A DNA stretch of 64,000 nucleotides. Origin: JACVRW01 sp963820315. GTDB lineage: Bacteria; Actinomycetota; Thermoleophilia; Solirubrobacterales; Thermoleophilaceae. How positions within the stretch are numbered: the first letter of the stretch is position 1; each line of letters starts with the position of its first letter. The DNA is taken from the NCBI GenBank assembly GCA_963820315.1, contig CAWFZK010000003.1, forward strand, positions 48,433 to 112,432, given 5' to 3'. Positions 1-8,855 of this stretch are shown one piece after another. The notes beneath the pieces are model-generated. The model was given only the letters and a program-made list of their open reading frames with translations, did not search any database and was not told where the DNA came from. The position numbers and the translations under genes are program-made.

Positions 1-1
1 T

Positions 2-7
2 TAGGCT
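2..7 (+). promoter_or_regulatory. Leaderless-type -10 box for the SDR gene
   Basis: TAGGCT ends 7 bases before the ATG at 15. With the usual 6-8 base gap from -10 to transcription start, the mRNA would begin at or next to the start codon. The same geometry recurs throughout the window. Upstream sequence lies outside the window, so no -35 can be judged. Confidence 0.5.
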
Positions 8-14
8 GGCGCGC

Positions 15-974
15 ATGGACGATTGGACCGTTCGCGGCAAGACCGTGTTCATCACCGGTGCGGCGCGCGGGCTCGGCGCCGAGACGGCGCGCCGGGTCGC
101 GGCGCGCGGGGCAAACGTGGCGCTCGTGGGGCTCGAGCCAGAGGAGCTCGAGCGGGTGGCCGCGCAATGCGGGACGAACGCTGCGTGGTTCGAATGCGAC
201 GTCACGGACTCTGAGGCGCTGGCCGCCGCCGTCGAGGGCACGATCGAGCGCTTCGGGAGCATCGACGTGTGCATGGCAAACGCGGGCATCGCCCCGATGG
301 GAACGGTGCGCTCCACGGATCCCGACGCGTTCGAGCGCACCATCGAGATCAACCTGCTCGGCGTCTGGCGCACGGTCCGTGCCTGCCTCCCGCACGTGAT
401 CGAGCGCCAGGGCTACGTGCTCGTGATCGCCTCGCTGGCGGCCGCGATGCACGCTCCGGGCATGGCCGCCTACGCGGCGAGCAAGGCGGGCGCCGAGGCG
501 TTCGGCAACTCGCTGCGGCAGGAGGTCAAGCACCTCGGCGTCGACGTCGGCGTCGGGTACTTCAGCTTCATCGACACCGACATGGTGCGCGGCGCGGACG
601 CCCATCCCATGATCGGCGGTCTGCGGCACGAGATCTCACGCGGCCCCATCGGGAAGACCTATCCGCTCTCCGACGCCGGCCAGGCGATCGCCGACGGCAT
701 CGAGAAGCGCCGCCGCTGGATCGTGGTGCCGCCCTGGGCGCGCGCCCTGCTCGTGCTGCGCACGGCGCTGGCGCCGCTCGCGGAGCGCCGCAGCGGCGAC
801 TTCGCCGCCGAGGCAGACCGCCTCTTCGAGGCCGACGTGGCAGAGCGAGGCGCCGAGGCGGCCTCGAAGCCGGTGGGTCCGGGCGGACGAGGCGGCGGCG
901 CGAGAGGCGACGCCGGCGGGCTGATCCCCGCTGCCACTGTGTCCCTTTGGTGTCGTCAGGCGACACCCAATTGA
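15..974 (+). CDS. SDR family NAD(P)-dependent oxidoreductase
   Basis: Classical short-chain dehydrogenase of 319 aa. The N-terminus carries the Rossmann glycine motif TGAARGLG (about residues 14-21), followed by the NAG motif (residues about 90-92), the catalytic serine in ASLAA and the YAASK catalytic Tyr/Lys pair (about 155-159). It should oxidise or reduce an alcohol/ketone with NAD(P)H in the cytosol; the substrate cannot be told. The C-terminus is longer than the usual 250 aa, and its last 45 residues are Gly/Ala/Arg-rich and run into the palindromic repeat at 937-980, so the stop may have been displaced by that element. The start ATG is 7 bases after a -10-like box. Confidence 0.9.
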   Translation: MDDWTVRGKTVFITGAARGLGAETARRVAARGANVALVGLEPEELERVAAQCGTNAAWFECDVTDSEALAAAVEGTIERFGSIDVCMANAGIAPMGTVRSTDPDAFERTIEINLLGVWRTVRACLPHVIERQGYVLVIASLAAAMHAPGMAAYAASKAGAEAFGNSLRQEVKHLGVDVGVGYFSFIDTDMVRGADAHPMIGGLRHEISRGPIGKTYPLSDAGQAIADGIEKRRRWIVVPPWARALLVLRTALAPLAERRSGDFAAEADRLFEADVAERGAEAASKPVGPGGRGGGARGDAGGLIPAATVSLWCRQATPN

Positions 975-980
975 GCACAG
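937..980. repeat. Nested palindrome, copy A
   Basis: Inner arms GGTGTCG (949-955) and CGACACC (961-967) are separated by TCAGG. Outer arms are CTGTG (937-941) and CACAG (976-980). The core matches copies at 1849-1889 and 47995-48037 (both on the opposite strand). It covers the end of the SDR gene and lies at the 3' side of the frameshifted AbiEi/DUF559 gene. Confidence 0.6.
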
Positions 981-1872
981 CGGCGGTAGAAGCAGGGTTC
1001 GGAGCTCCGCGAGCATCTGCCTCGGGGTGTCGAAGACGTCACCCCACGTGTAGCGGCGGAAGTCCTCGCCGCGCGCGTAGGCCTCTCGCTCGCGCCGGCG
1101 GTCCTGTTCCCAGGCGTGACGCGACGAGTGGTAGCGGTAGCTGTCGAGCTCCACGGTGAGCCGATGCTCTGGCCAGCGACAGTCGACGCGTCGGCCGCCG
1201 GCCGGCCGGTTCGTCACCGGTAGGGGCAGACCCTCTGCCCTCGAGCAGGAAGAGAAATTTCCTTTCGAGCCTGCTGAGGGTCACATGAACCTCGCCGCGG
1301 AGAACAGCGCGAAGCATGGCGGCGCCCTTGGCGTTCGGCCACTCGGCGAGCTCGGCCTCTACATCTCTGGGGGTGGCCCCGTACTTGACGCCGGCTTCAT
1401 GGCAGGCCCGAGCAAGAGCCTCCCGGTCCAGGGCCGCGCAGATGTCGACCAACGTCCTGGCGACCGAGGTCACCGGTACGCCCCGGCATGAGATCGCGCG
1501 CACGGGCCGATGGATTGACCGACGTGTGACGACTCCCTTCACTCGCCGTCGTTTGACGCACGTGACCTCCGCTGCGGGAGGGGTGCCCTTCGTCAGCGCG
1601 AGAAGATGCGCCGCGGCCATTCCACTGAGGACGGCGCCATCGCCACAGGCAAGGACAGCAGCCAGGTAGCGGGCTTCGAGCGTCGGCGCACGGTGGCCGA
1701 CGCGGTACACGCCCCGATGGACTTCGTAAAGAAGGCCGCTTCGGCGTCGCGACCTGATTTCCGCGGGCGTGATCCCGGCCGCAGTCATCCCGCGGTGGGT
1801 CACGAGGCCGTGGGCGTCGGTTGCCATCCGCGCAAGAGTTGCCTCCACCGTGGCCTCTTGATGTCGCACCAC
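975..1872 (-). pseudogene. AbiEi-antitoxin-domain/DUF559 protein, frameshifted
   Basis: The N-terminal part (about 210 aa, read from 1872) has the AbiEi-type N-terminal domain: a winged-helix stretch with THRGMTAAGIT, then EVHRGVYRVGH. The frame then breaks at the GGG run at 1231-1233. The expected C-terminal DUF559 (PD-(D/E)XK-like) part continues in the next frame with ELDSYRYHSS and a helix-rich RRREREAY segment. Removing one G restores a continuous protein. No stop is met in the second frame until well inside the SDR gene, so the true end is uncertain. The start could be GTG 1872 or, more plausibly, ATG 1827 (MATDAHGLVT). No AbiEii toxin is adjacent, so this is not a toxin-antitoxin pair; such proteins usually occur as orphans. 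Either a real pseudogene or a sequencing indel. Confidence 0.7.
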
Positions 1873-1889
1873 GACACCAAGTGACCACG
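1849..1889. repeat. Nested palindrome, copy B
   Basis: Inner arms CTTGATGTCG (1857-1866) and CGACACCAAG (1872-1881) with loop CACCA pair at 9 of 10 positions. Outer arms are CGTGG (1849-1853) and CCACG (1885-1889). The outer arm sequence differs from copies A and C but still pairs, which suggests the structure is what is kept. It overlaps the alternative GTG start of the AbiEi/DUF559 gene and lies upstream of its ATG at 1827. Confidence 0.6.
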
Positions 1890-1920
1890 TTGCTCACATT
1901 CGCCCCGCCGCACCCACAGT

Positions 1921-1926
1921 TATCTT
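1921..1926 (+). promoter_or_regulatory. Leaderless-type -10 box for the RemA-like gene
   Basis: TATCTT is 7 bases before the ATG at 1934. No Shine-Dalgarno sequence lies between, consistent with a leaderless mRNA. Confidence 0.45.
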
Positions 1927-1933
1927 CACAACC

Positions 1934-2197
1934 ATGGCCAAGCGTGACCCCAGGATGATTCCGCTCGGCTACGGCAAGTTCGTCCGGGCGGACCGGATCT
2001 ATGCGCTGGTCCCGCTCGAGGGCAGCGAGCGCCAGGACGGGCGGCGGACCTATGTGCACGTCGACGGGCTGTCCGAGCCGGTCGTCGCTTCGCGCTCGGA
2101 GCGCGCCATCCTCGCGGATGTCGAGACCGCGCTTGCCGAGGCAGCGGGCCTGCCGCGGCGGCGGCGTGGAGCGCCCGGGCAGGAGAGCCTTCTGTAG
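1934..2197 (+). CDS. Small RemA/DUF370-like protein
   Basis: An 87-aa basic protein. Residues about 9-25 (IPLGYGKFVRADRIYALVP) resemble the N-terminal strand of RemA/DUF370 proteins, which form ring-like DNA-binding oligomers that control biofilm-matrix genes in Bacillus. The middle part ends in EPVVASRSERAILADV, and the tail is Arg-rich. The resemblance is by pattern only and shorter than for true RemA, so the function is inferred weakly; it could be an uncharacterised small DNA-binding protein. It stands alone, 68 bases before the glycerophosphodiesterase gene. Confidence 0.6.
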   Translation: MAKRDPRMIPLGYGKFVRADRIYALVPLEGSERQDGRRTYVHVDGLSEPVVASRSERAILADVETALAEAAGLPRRRRGAPGQESLL

Positions 2198-2265
2198 ACA
2201 GCACCGCAACACGTCGCCACGCGCACGGCGGTACCTTCGGCGGCTCCCGAGTCCAGGAGGAGCAA

Positions 2266-3408
2266 ATGAGGAGTCGAGCACGAGCGTTCTGCGCTGCGAC
2301 GATGGCCGGCGCGGCGCTGATGGCGGCCGCGGCGCCCGCGGCGGTGGCGCACGACAATGGCGGGGAGGAGCACCCGCTCGTCATCGGTCATCGCGGCGCC
2401 AGCGGCTATCTGCCTGAGCACACGCTGCAGTCCTACGCGCTCGCGATCAAGCTGGGAGCCGACTACGTCGAGCCCGATCTCGTGGCGACGAAGGACGGCT
2501 ACCTGATTGCCCGCCACGAACCCGACATCACCAACACCACCGACGTCAGGCAGCACCCGGAGTTCGCCGACCGCGAGCGCACGGCGATGGTCGACGGCTT
2601 CCCCGTGACCGGTTGGTTCGCCTCCGACTTCACGCTCGCCGAGATCAAGACGCTGCGCGCGGTCCAGACCTTCCCGGAGCGCCCGCAGCGCTTCAACGGC
2701 CGCTTCAAGATCCCGACGCTGCAGGAGGTCATCGACCTCGTGAAGCGCGAGTCGCGCAAGCGCGACCGGCGCATCGGCATCTACCCGGAGACGAAGCACC
2801 CGACCTACCACAAGGACCTCGGCCTGCCGCTCGAGCCGCGGCTCGTCAAGATCCTCAAGCGGGAGGGCTGGGACAGCCGCAGGGACCCGGTCTTCATCCA
2901 GTCCTTCGAGCAGTCGAACCTCAAGCGGCTCAACCGCATGATCGGCGTGCGGCTCGTGCAGCTGGTCGACGCGAACGACGTGAACCCGGACGGCACGCTC
3001 GACTACGCGGCGCCGTTCGATCGGCCCTACGACTGGACCGTCTCCGGCGATCCGGAGCTCGAGAGCCGCACGTTCGGCTTCTTCGCGACCGACGAGGGGC
3101 TCGAGGAGATCAGCACGTACGCCGACGGCATCGGCCCCTGGAAGCGCTACATCGTGAGCACGCTCGGCAGCGGGCCGGAGGCGACACGCACGCTCGCGCC
3201 GCCCACCGACCTGATCGAGCGCGCGCACGAGCACGGCCTGCTGATCCACACGTGGACGTTCCGCAACGAGCAGAGCCGGCTCGTGAGCGACTACGGCGGC
3301 AACCCGATCAACGAGTACCTGCAGTTCTACGAGCTCGGGATCGACGGGGTGTTCTCTGACTTCCCGGACACCGCCTTCACGGCGCGGGAGCTGCTACGGG
3401 TGGAGTAA
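2266..3408 (+). CDS. glpQ: Secreted glycerophosphodiester phosphodiesterase
   Basis: A 380-aa protein with a signal peptide (Arg-rich start, hydrophobic Ala-rich core, AVA-H cleavage region near residue 30). The GDPD domain begins with VIGHRGASGYLPEHT, which holds the catalytic His and the PEHT motif, then the metal-binding EPDLV, and the second catalytic His in RHEPDI. It should hydrolyse glycerophosphodiesters outside the membrane to glycerol-3-phosphate and an alcohol. An AGGAGG ribosome site lies 8 bases before the ATG, fixing the start. The stop TAA overlaps the probable beginning of galactokinase. Confidence 0.93.
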   Translation: MRSRARAFCAATMAGAALMAAAAPAAVAHDNGGEEHPLVIGHRGASGYLPEHTLQSYALAIKLGADYVEPDLVATKDGYLIARHEPDITNTTDVRQHPEFADRERTAMVDGFPVTGWFASDFTLAEIKTLRAVQTFPERPQRFNGRFKIPTLQEVIDLVKRESRKRDRRIGIYPETKHPTYHKDLGLPLEPRLVKILKREGWDSRRDPVFIQSFEQSNLKRLNRMIGVRLVQLVDANDVNPDGTLDYAAPFDRPYDWTVSGDPELESRTFGFFATDEGLEEISTYADGIGPWKRYIVSTLGSGPEATRTLAPPTDLIERAHEHGLLIHTWTFRNEQSRLVSDYGGNPINEYLQFYELGIDGVFSDFPDTAFTARELLRVE

Positions 3409-4421
3409 GAGCCAGGGGCCCCGGCCGCGTCAACCTGCTCGGGGAGCACACCGACTACAACGCCGGCCTCTGCCTGCCGTTCGCGGTGGAGGCCGGCGTG
3501 ACGGTCGAGGCGGAGGCAACCGGCAGCGGTGAGGTCGAGGCCAATGCGCTCGCGTACGGGGAGGACGACCGCTTCGACGCGGCGGACCCGCCCGCGGCCG
3601 AGGGCTGGCGGGCGTTCGTGCGCGGCACCGTGGCAGAGCTGGGTGCGGCCGGCGTGAGCGTCCCCGGCGCGCGCCTGCGCATCGACAGCGACCTGCCCGA
3701 GGGCGCGGGGCTGTCGTCGTCGGCAGCGCTCGGCTCGGCGCTATGCCTTGCTCTGCTCGCCGTGGCCGGCACGCCGGAGCCCGAGCGCCGCGAGCTCGCG
3801 CGGCTGTGCTCGCGGGTCGAGAACGACTGGGTCGGCGCGCGGACCGGCATGCTCGACCAGATGGCCGCCTTCTTCGGCGAGCTGGGCCACGCCCTGCTGC
3901 TCGACTGCCGCGACCTCGAGACCGAGCAGGTCCGGCTCGAGCTGGGCGGCTGGACACTCGGCCTGGCGGACTCGGGTGCCCGCCACACCCACGCCGAGTC
4001 CGGCTACAACGAGCGCCGCCGCGAGTGCGAGCGGGCCGCCGCCGCGCTCGGCGTCGAGACCCTGCGCGACGCCGACGAAGCACAGGCACGCAACCTGCCC
4101 GAGCCGCTCGACAGGCGCGTGCGGCACGTCCTGCGCGAGAACGAGCGCGTGCGTCGCGGCGTCAGAGCGCTCCGCGGCGGCGACATGCCCACCCTCGCCG
4201 CCCTCCTGGACGCCTCGCACACAAGCCTGCGTGACGACTACGAGGTGAGCGTGCCCGAGGTGGAACAGACGGTCGAACGCATGAAGGAGGCCGGCGCGGC
4301 CGGGGCGCGCATCATGGGCGGGGGCTTCGGGGGAGCGGTCCTCGCGCTGTTCCCGCCCGACCGGCGACCGCCTGGCGACGTGCTCGAGGTGGCGCCGGCA
4401 GCCGGCGCCCGGCTTCTCTAG
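3405..4421 (+). CDS. galK: Galactokinase (start codon atypical)
   Basis: A GHMP-family sugar kinase that phosphorylates galactose at C1 (Leloir pathway). The signature GRVNLLGEHTDYN lies at 3423-3461, the ATP-binding motif LPEGAGLSSSAALGSAL near residue 95, and the C-terminal GGGFGG motif near residue 305. No ATG, GTG, TTG or CTG exists in this frame between the stop at 3357 and the GTG at 3486, and the latter would delete the essential N-terminal signature. The reading frame is therefore shown from GTA at 3405, which overlaps the upstream TAA as GTAA, as other genes here use GTGA. Length from there is 338 aa, normal for bacterial GalK. The stop codon shares CTAG with pntB. Confidence 0.85.
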   Translation, partial: VRARGPGRVNLLGEHTDYNAGLCLPFAVEAGVTVEAEATGSGEVEANALAYGEDDRFDAADPPAAEGWRAFVRGTVAELGAAGVSVPGARLRIDSDLPEGAGLSSSAALGSALCLALLAVAGTPEPERRELARLCSRVENDWVGARTGMLDQMAAFFGELGHALLLDCRDLETEQVRLELGGWTLGLADSGARHTHAESGYNERRRECERAAAALGVETLRDADEAQARNLPEPLDRRVRHVLRENERVRRGVRALRGGDMPTLAALLDASHTSLRDDYEVSVPEVEQTVERMKEAGAAGARIMGGGFGGAVLALFPPDRRPPGDVLEVAPAAGARLL

Positions 4422-5833
4422 AGGTTCTTCACCTCGGCCAGCACGGCCGCCACCGACTCCTTGGCGTCGCCGAACAGCAGGGCGGTGTTGTCGTTGTAGA
4501 AGAGCGGGTTGTCGATGCCCGCGAAGCCCGTGTTCATGGAGCGCTTGAGGACGATCACCTGCGCCGCCTTGTCGACGTCGAGGATCGGCATGCCGTAGAT
4601 CGGCGAGCCCTCCTCCACGCGCGCGGCCGGGTTGGTCACGTCGTTCGCGCCGATCACGAGCGCCACGTCGGTCTGCGGGAACTCGGGGTTGATCTCGTCC
4701 ATCTCCTTGAGATGGTCATAGGGCACGTCGGCCTCGGCGAGCAGCACGTTCATGTGGCCCGGCATGCGGCCCGCGACGGGGTGGATCGCGTAGTCGACGC
4801 GCACGCCGCGCTTCTCGAGCTCGTCGGCCAGCTCGCGCACCGTGTGCTGCGCCTGCGCGACCGCCATCCCGTAGCCGGGGGCGACGACGACCCTCGATGC
4901 GTAGGCCAGCTGGATCGCGACGTCGGCGGCGCCGGTCGAGCGCACCGGCCGCTGCTCGCCGTCGCCCGCCGCGCTCGGGGTGATCGTCACGCCGCCGAAG
5001 CCGCCCGCGATGATGTTCGGGATCGAGCGGTTCATCGCCTCGGCCATCAGCGTCGTGAGGATCGTGCCCGACGCGCCGACGAGCATGCCGCCGACGATCA
5101 GCGCCACGTTGTCGAGCGCCAGGCCGGCCGCCGCCGCGGACAGGCCCGTGAACGCGTTCAGGAGCGAGATAACCACCGGCATGTCGGCGCCGCCGATCGG
5201 CAGCACGAACAGGTTCCCGAGCAGCGCCGCGCCGACCAGGATCGCGAGGAAGAGCAGCTCGGACTCGGTGCCGGCCGCGATGATCACGGCGCAGGCGACC
5301 ACCACCGCGAGCAGGGCGATGTTGAGGATCTGCTGGCCGGGCAGCTGGATCGGCCGGCCGGGGATGATCTCCTGCAGCTTCCCGAATGCGATGTTCGAGC
5401 CCCAGAACGAGATCGAGCCGACGATCGCCGCGAACAGGACCGGGATCAGCTGCTCGAGGATCGGGTTCGCGCCCGTGTGCTCGAGCGCCTCGCGGTACTC
5501 GACGAACGAGATGAGCGCGACCGCGCCGCCGCCGACGCCGTTGAACAGCGCCACCATCTGCGGCATGGCGGTCATCTTCACGCTGCGCGCCGCGGGCACC
5601 CCGACGGCGGTCCCGATCGCGATGCCGACCGCGATCAGCAGGTAGTCGCCGACGAAGTCGTAGAGCAGCGTCGCGACGACCGCGAACGCCATGCCGACCG
5701 CGGCGATCGCGTTGCCCTTCCGCGCAGTGCGCGGGTGGTTGAGGAAGCGCAGGCCGACGATGAAGCAGACGAAGGCGATGATGTAGAGGACCCGGATGAA
5801 GTCCGGGTCCTGGAAGAAGCTCGCCAGGTACAT
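4418..5833 (-). CDS. pntB: NAD(P)+ transhydrogenase, beta subunit
   Basis: The 471-aa membrane subunit of proton-translocating transhydrogenase. The N-terminal two thirds are hydrophobic with about eight or nine membrane segments. The C-terminal NADP(H)-binding domain III contains APGYGMAVAQAQH and the GANDVTNP and KRSMNTGFAGIDNP motifs. It reduces NADP+ with NADH using the proton gradient. The ATG at 5833 was chosen because it begins the conserved MYLASF region 4 bases after the pntAB stop; the longer open frame upstream only reads across pntAB. It is the last gene of pntAA-pntAB-pntB. Confidence 0.95.
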   Translation of the reverse strand: MYLASFFQDPDFIRVLYIIAFVCFIVGLRFLNHPRTARKGNAIAAVGMAFAVVATLLYDFVGDYLLIAVGIAIGTAVGVPAARSVKMTAMPQMVALFNGVGGGAVALISFVEYREALEHTGANPILEQLIPVLFAAIVGSISFWGSNIAFGKLQEIIPGRPIQLPGQQILNIALLAVVVACAVIIAAGTESELLFLAILVGAALLGNLFVLPIGGADMPVVISLLNAFTGLSAAAAGLALDNVALIVGGMLVGASGTILTTLMAEAMNRSIPNIIAGGFGGVTITPSAAGDGEQRPVRSTGAADVAIQLAYASRVVVAPGYGMAVAQAQHTVRELADELEKRGVRVDYAIHPVAGRMPGHMNVLLAEADVPYDHLKEMDEINPEFPQTDVALVIGANDVTNPAARVEEGSPIYGMPILDVDKAAQVIVLKRSMNTGFAGIDNPLFYNDNTALLFGDAKESVAAVLAEVKNL

Positions 5834-5837
5834 CAGG

Positions 5838-6161
5838 TCAGTCGCGTCCCGCGGGAGGCGGCGGGTCCTGCCCGCCGCGGACCGATGGTTTCGTCTTGAA
5901 CATTTCGAGCATGCGGTCGGTGACGAGGAAGCCACCGACGACGTTGATCGTGCCGAAGGCGATTGCGATCACGAGCAGGAACTCGTCGAGGAAGCCGGTG
6001 GCCTCGCCGATCAGGAGCAGCCCGCCGAGCAGCACGATCCCGTGGATCGCGTTCGTGGCCGACATCAGCGGCGTATGCAGCGTGTTCGGCACCTTCGAGA
6101 TCACCTCGAAGCCGACGAACGCGGCGAGCACGAGAATGGTGAGCTCGGTCAGTAGATCCAT
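5838..6161 (-). CDS. pntAB: NAD(P) transhydrogenase, alpha subunit 2 (membrane part)
   Basis: A 107-aa protein with three to four hydrophobic segments containing the KVPNTLHTPLMSATNAIHG motif typical of the transmembrane part of PntA (PntAB in split-subunit organisms). Its start overlaps the pntAA stop as TGATG. The Pro-rich tail is not conserved in the family. It joins PntB in forming the proton channel. Confidence 0.95.
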   Translation of the reverse strand: MDLLTELTILVLAAFVGFEVISKVPNTLHTPLMSATNAIHGIVLLGGLLLIGEATGFLDEFLLVIAIAFGTINVVGGFLVTDRMLEMFKTKPSVRGGQDPPPPAGRD

Positions 6162-7285
6162 CAGGCCGTGACCCCCGCGGCGGCGCGTGCGCCCTCGTGG
6201 ACGATCTCGCCGTCGCGCGTGATGCAGGCGCCGGCGAGCACCTCGTCGTCGAAGTCGAGGTGCAGCTCGCCCTCCTTGACCATCAGCTCGAGCAGCGACT
6301 GGATGTTGCGCGAGTAGAGCGACGACGCGTGGTCGGGCATCGAGGCCGGCAGGTTCACGGGGCCCGCGATCGTCACGCCCTCGCGCACGACGGTCTCGCC
6401 CGCCTGCGTGAGCTCGCAGTTGCCGCCCGTCTCGGCGGCGAGGTCGACGATCACCGAGCCGGGGCTCATGTTCCGCACCGCGGCCTCCGTCACGAGCAGC
6501 GGCGCGCGCCGGCCCGGCACGGCGGCGGTCGATATGACCGCGTCCATCTTCCCGATCTCGATGGCAAGCAGGTCGCGCTGCTTGGCCTGCTCCTCGTCGG
6601 TCAGCTGGCGCGCGTAGCCGCCGGCCGCCTCGGCGTCCTCGAGACCCATGTCGAGCTCGAGGAAGCGGGCGCCGAGCGACTCGATCTGCTCCTTCACCGC
6701 GGAGCGCACGTCGAAGGCCTGCACGATTGCCCCAAGCCGGCGCGCGGTTGCGATCGCCTGCAGCCCCGCCACGCCCGCGCCGAGCACGAGCACCTTTGCG
6801 GGCCGCACGGTGCCGGCAGCGGTGGTGAGCATCGGGAAGAAGCGCGGCAGCTCCTGGGCCGCGATCAGCGCGGCGCGATAGCCCGAGACGGTCGCCTGCG
6901 AGGAGAGCGCGTCCATCGACTGGGCGCGCGTGATCCGCGGGATCGCCTCCATCGCAAAGCTCGTGACGCCCGCATCGGCGAGCGCGCGCACGCTGTCGCC
7001 GGCGGTGAGCGGTTGGAGGAAGCCGATCAGCACGGAGCCGCGCCCGAGGCGGCCGATCTCGTCGCCGCTCGGGGGAGCGACCTTGGCGACCACCTCGCCC
7101 GACCAGCCGTCCCCAACCTGCGCGCCGGCCTCTACGTACTCCGAGTCGGGATGATGCGCCGTGTCGCCCGCGCCCGCCTCGACGCTCAGCTCGACGCCTG
7201 ACTTGACGAGCCGGTCCGCGACCTCGGGGACGAGGGCCACGCGGGTCTCGCCGGGGGCGGTTTCCTTGGGTACGGAGACGATCAT
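6161..7285 (-). CDS. pntAA: NAD(P) transhydrogenase, alpha subunit 1
   Basis: A 374-aa soluble NAD(H)-binding domain I. It starts with IVSVPKETAPGETRVA, typical of the alanine dehydrogenase/PntA family, and has the Rossmann motif VLGAGVAGLQAIATARRLGA near residue 165. Translation from the ATG at 7285 matches the family N-terminus; the open frame to 7318 adds a non-conserved stretch. The split into three genes is the usual arrangement in actinobacteria and alphaproteobacteria. A TAGAGT -10-like box lies on this strand at 7317-7322. Confidence 0.95.
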   Translation of the reverse strand: MIVSVPKETAPGETRVALVPEVADRLVKSGVELSVEAGAGDTAHHPDSEYVEAGAQVGDGWSGEVVAKVAPPSGDEIGRLGRGSVLIGFLQPLTAGDSVRALADAGVTSFAMEAIPRITRAQSMDALSSQATVSGYRAALIAAQELPRFFPMLTTAAGTVRPAKVLVLGAGVAGLQAIATARRLGAIVQAFDVRSAVKEQIESLGARFLELDMGLEDAEAAGGYARQLTDEEQAKQRDLLAIEIGKMDAVISTAAVPGRRAPLLVTEAAVRNMSPGSVIVDLAAETGGNCELTQAGETVVREGVTIAGPVNLPASMPDHASSLYSRNIQSLLELMVKEGELHLDFDDEVLAGACITRDGEIVHEGARAAAGVTA

Positions 7286-7358
7286 TCGTTGCCCGATGGG
7301 GGGTCGGGGGCGCGGCACTCTAGCCGAGAGCGCCCCCGGACGCGCCGCCCGGGAAGGC

Positions 7359-7364
7359 TAGGCT
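7359..7364 (+). promoter_or_regulatory. Leaderless-type -10 box for the DUF1254 gene
   Basis: TAGGCT, 10 bases before the ATG at 7375, with no ribosome site between. Confidence 0.45.
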
Positions 7365-7374
7365 GCGCCGCCGG

Positions 7375-8826
7375 ATGCGCAGTTTCCTGGTGCTGATCGC
7401 CCTGCTCGTGCCGCTCACGGCGGCCCCCTCGTCGCCCGCGCAAGCGCCGCGTCCGAGCGTGCCCGCGTGCGCCCTCGGCAACGGCGAGGAGCTGCTCCAA
7501 ACCTTCTACACGAGCGCGCTCGCACGCGCCGAGCGGGGCTTCGGCGGCTCTCCCGCCGAGCGCCGGGTCTTCTCCGCCGCGGTGGCCGCCTACGTCTACG
7601 GATTGCCGCCGGTCGCGGTGCGCCAGACCGTGCAGCGCTTCCCGGAGAACCAGATCGTCAGCATCGGCGCGCTCGTCGACCCGGCGGTCCGCACGATCGT
7701 GTTCCCGAACGTCGACACGACCTACACGGTCGGGCGGCTCAACCTGACCGCCGGCCCGCTCGTGATCGACGTGCCGGACACGGGCGGCCGCTACTACGTG
7801 ATCCAGCTGCTCGACGCGTACTCGAACACGGTTGCCTACATCGGTCGCCGCACGACCGGGACGCGACCGGGCTCCTACGCGCTCGTCCCGCCCGGCTACA
7901 CAGGGCCGCTGCCGGCCGGCGTGAGGCGCATCGAGAGCCCGACGAACCTCGTCTGGCTGCTTGGCCGCACCCTGGTGAAGAGCGCGGCCGACCTGCCCGC
8001 GGCAACGCAGGTGATGAGCGGCTACCGCGTGACCGGCCTCGCCCCGTGGGCGGCGGGCGCCCGCCAGGACCCGCTCCTGCTGCCCGCGTTCCCGCCGAGC
8101 CCGCCGTTGCCGATCCCGACCGGGCGGGCGTTCTACGAGGCGCTCGCCGTTGCCCTGGCCGAGAGCCCGCCGCCGCGGAGCGACGCCTGCGCGCTGCGCG
8201 CCTTCGCGGCCGCGGGGATCGGCCCGGGGCGAGCGCCAGGACCCGAGGCGGATGCCGTGCTCGCGGCCGCTGCGCGAGCCGGGAACCGGATCGTGCGCGG
8301 CGCCGAGGCCCTCGCCAACCGCATCAGCCGCGCGCGCAACAACGGCTGGCTCATCCCCCGCGCCTACATCGGCAGCTACGGGCGCAACTGGCTCGGGCGC
8401 GCGATCGTCGGGCTCGTTGCGCTCGGCGCGAACACGCGGCCCGAGACCGTCTACCCGGTCGCGATCACCGACTCGCGCGGCCGCGCGCTGAGCGGCCGCC
8501 GGCGCTACACGCTCCGTTTCGAGCGCGGCGAGCTGCCGCCGGTCGGCGCCTTCTGGTCGCTCACGATGTACGGCGACGACCTGTACCTGTTCGACCACCC
8601 GAGCCGCCGCTACTCCGTGGGCGATCGCACGCCCGGATTGCGGCGCGCGCGCGACGGCTCGCTGACGATCCACATCCAGCGGCGCCCGCCGCGAGGTGTG
8701 GCGAGGGCCAACTGGCTGCCCGCGCCGGCGGGCCGCTTCCGGCTCGGGATGCGCCTTTACGAGCCGCGCCGCAGCGTCCTGCGCGGCGCCTGGCTGCCGC
8801 CCGAGGTGGTGCGCTTGCGACGCTAG
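7375..8826 (+). CDS. Secreted DUF1254/DUF1214 domain protein
   Basis: A 483-aa exported protein with signal peptide MRSFLVLIALLVPLTAA. The DUF1254 region follows (VYGLPPVAVRQT, then FPNVDTTYTVGRLNL and the GRYYVIQLLDAYSN block), and the C-terminal DUF1214 region includes GAFWSLTMYGDDLYLFDH and the WLPAP...F.L.MRLY.P ending. The two domains normally occur together, and their biochemical role is not known. Upstream is the pnt operon on the other strand; downstream is the operator of the protease-tetR operon. Confidence 0.88.
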   Translation: MRSFLVLIALLVPLTAAPSSPAQAPRPSVPACALGNGEELLQTFYTSALARAERGFGGSPAERRVFSAAVAAYVYGLPPVAVRQTVQRFPENQIVSIGALVDPAVRTIVFPNVDTTYTVGRLNLTAGPLVIDVPDTGGRYYVIQLLDAYSNTVAYIGRRTTGTRPGSYALVPPGYTGPLPAGVRRIESPTNLVWLLGRTLVKSAADLPAATQVMSGYRVTGLAPWAAGARQDPLLLPAFPPSPPLPIPTGRAFYEALAVALAESPPPRSDACALRAFAAAGIGPGRAPGPEADAVLAAAARAGNRIVRGAEALANRISRARNNGWLIPRAYIGSYGRNWLGRAIVGLVALGANTRPETVYPVAITDSRGRALSGRRRYTLRFERGELPPVGAFWSLTMYGDDLYLFDHPSRRYSVGDRTPGLRRARDGSLTIHIQRRPPRGVARANWLPAPAGRFRLGMRLYEPRRSVLRGAWLPPEVVRLRR

Positions 8827-8827
8827 C

Positions 8828-8855
8828 TCTACGCTGTAGAGTTCTACAGCGTAGA
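8828..8855. promoter_or_regulatory. Double-dyad TetR-type operator with embedded -10 box
   Basis: Perfect 13-base inverted arms (8828-8840 and 8843-8855) with a 2-base spacer. Each arm is itself a dyad TCTAC-NNN-GTAGA, so there are two side-by-side half-palindromes, as expected for two repressor dimers. The hexamer TAGAGT (8837-8842) in the centre has -10 form, so bound repressor would cover the promoter. The likely ligand is the TetR protein encoded at the end of the same operon. Confidence 0.75.

Noticed and set aside
1039..1872. AbiEi antitoxin as part of a toxin-antitoxin system
   Set aside because: No AbiEii-type nucleotidyltransferase toxin is adjacent on either side, and the gene is frameshifted.
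4712..5899. A 395-codon plus-strand frame opposite pntB
   Set aside because: Rich in Asp/Arg/His with no recognisable domain, and pntB on the other strand has full family motifs.
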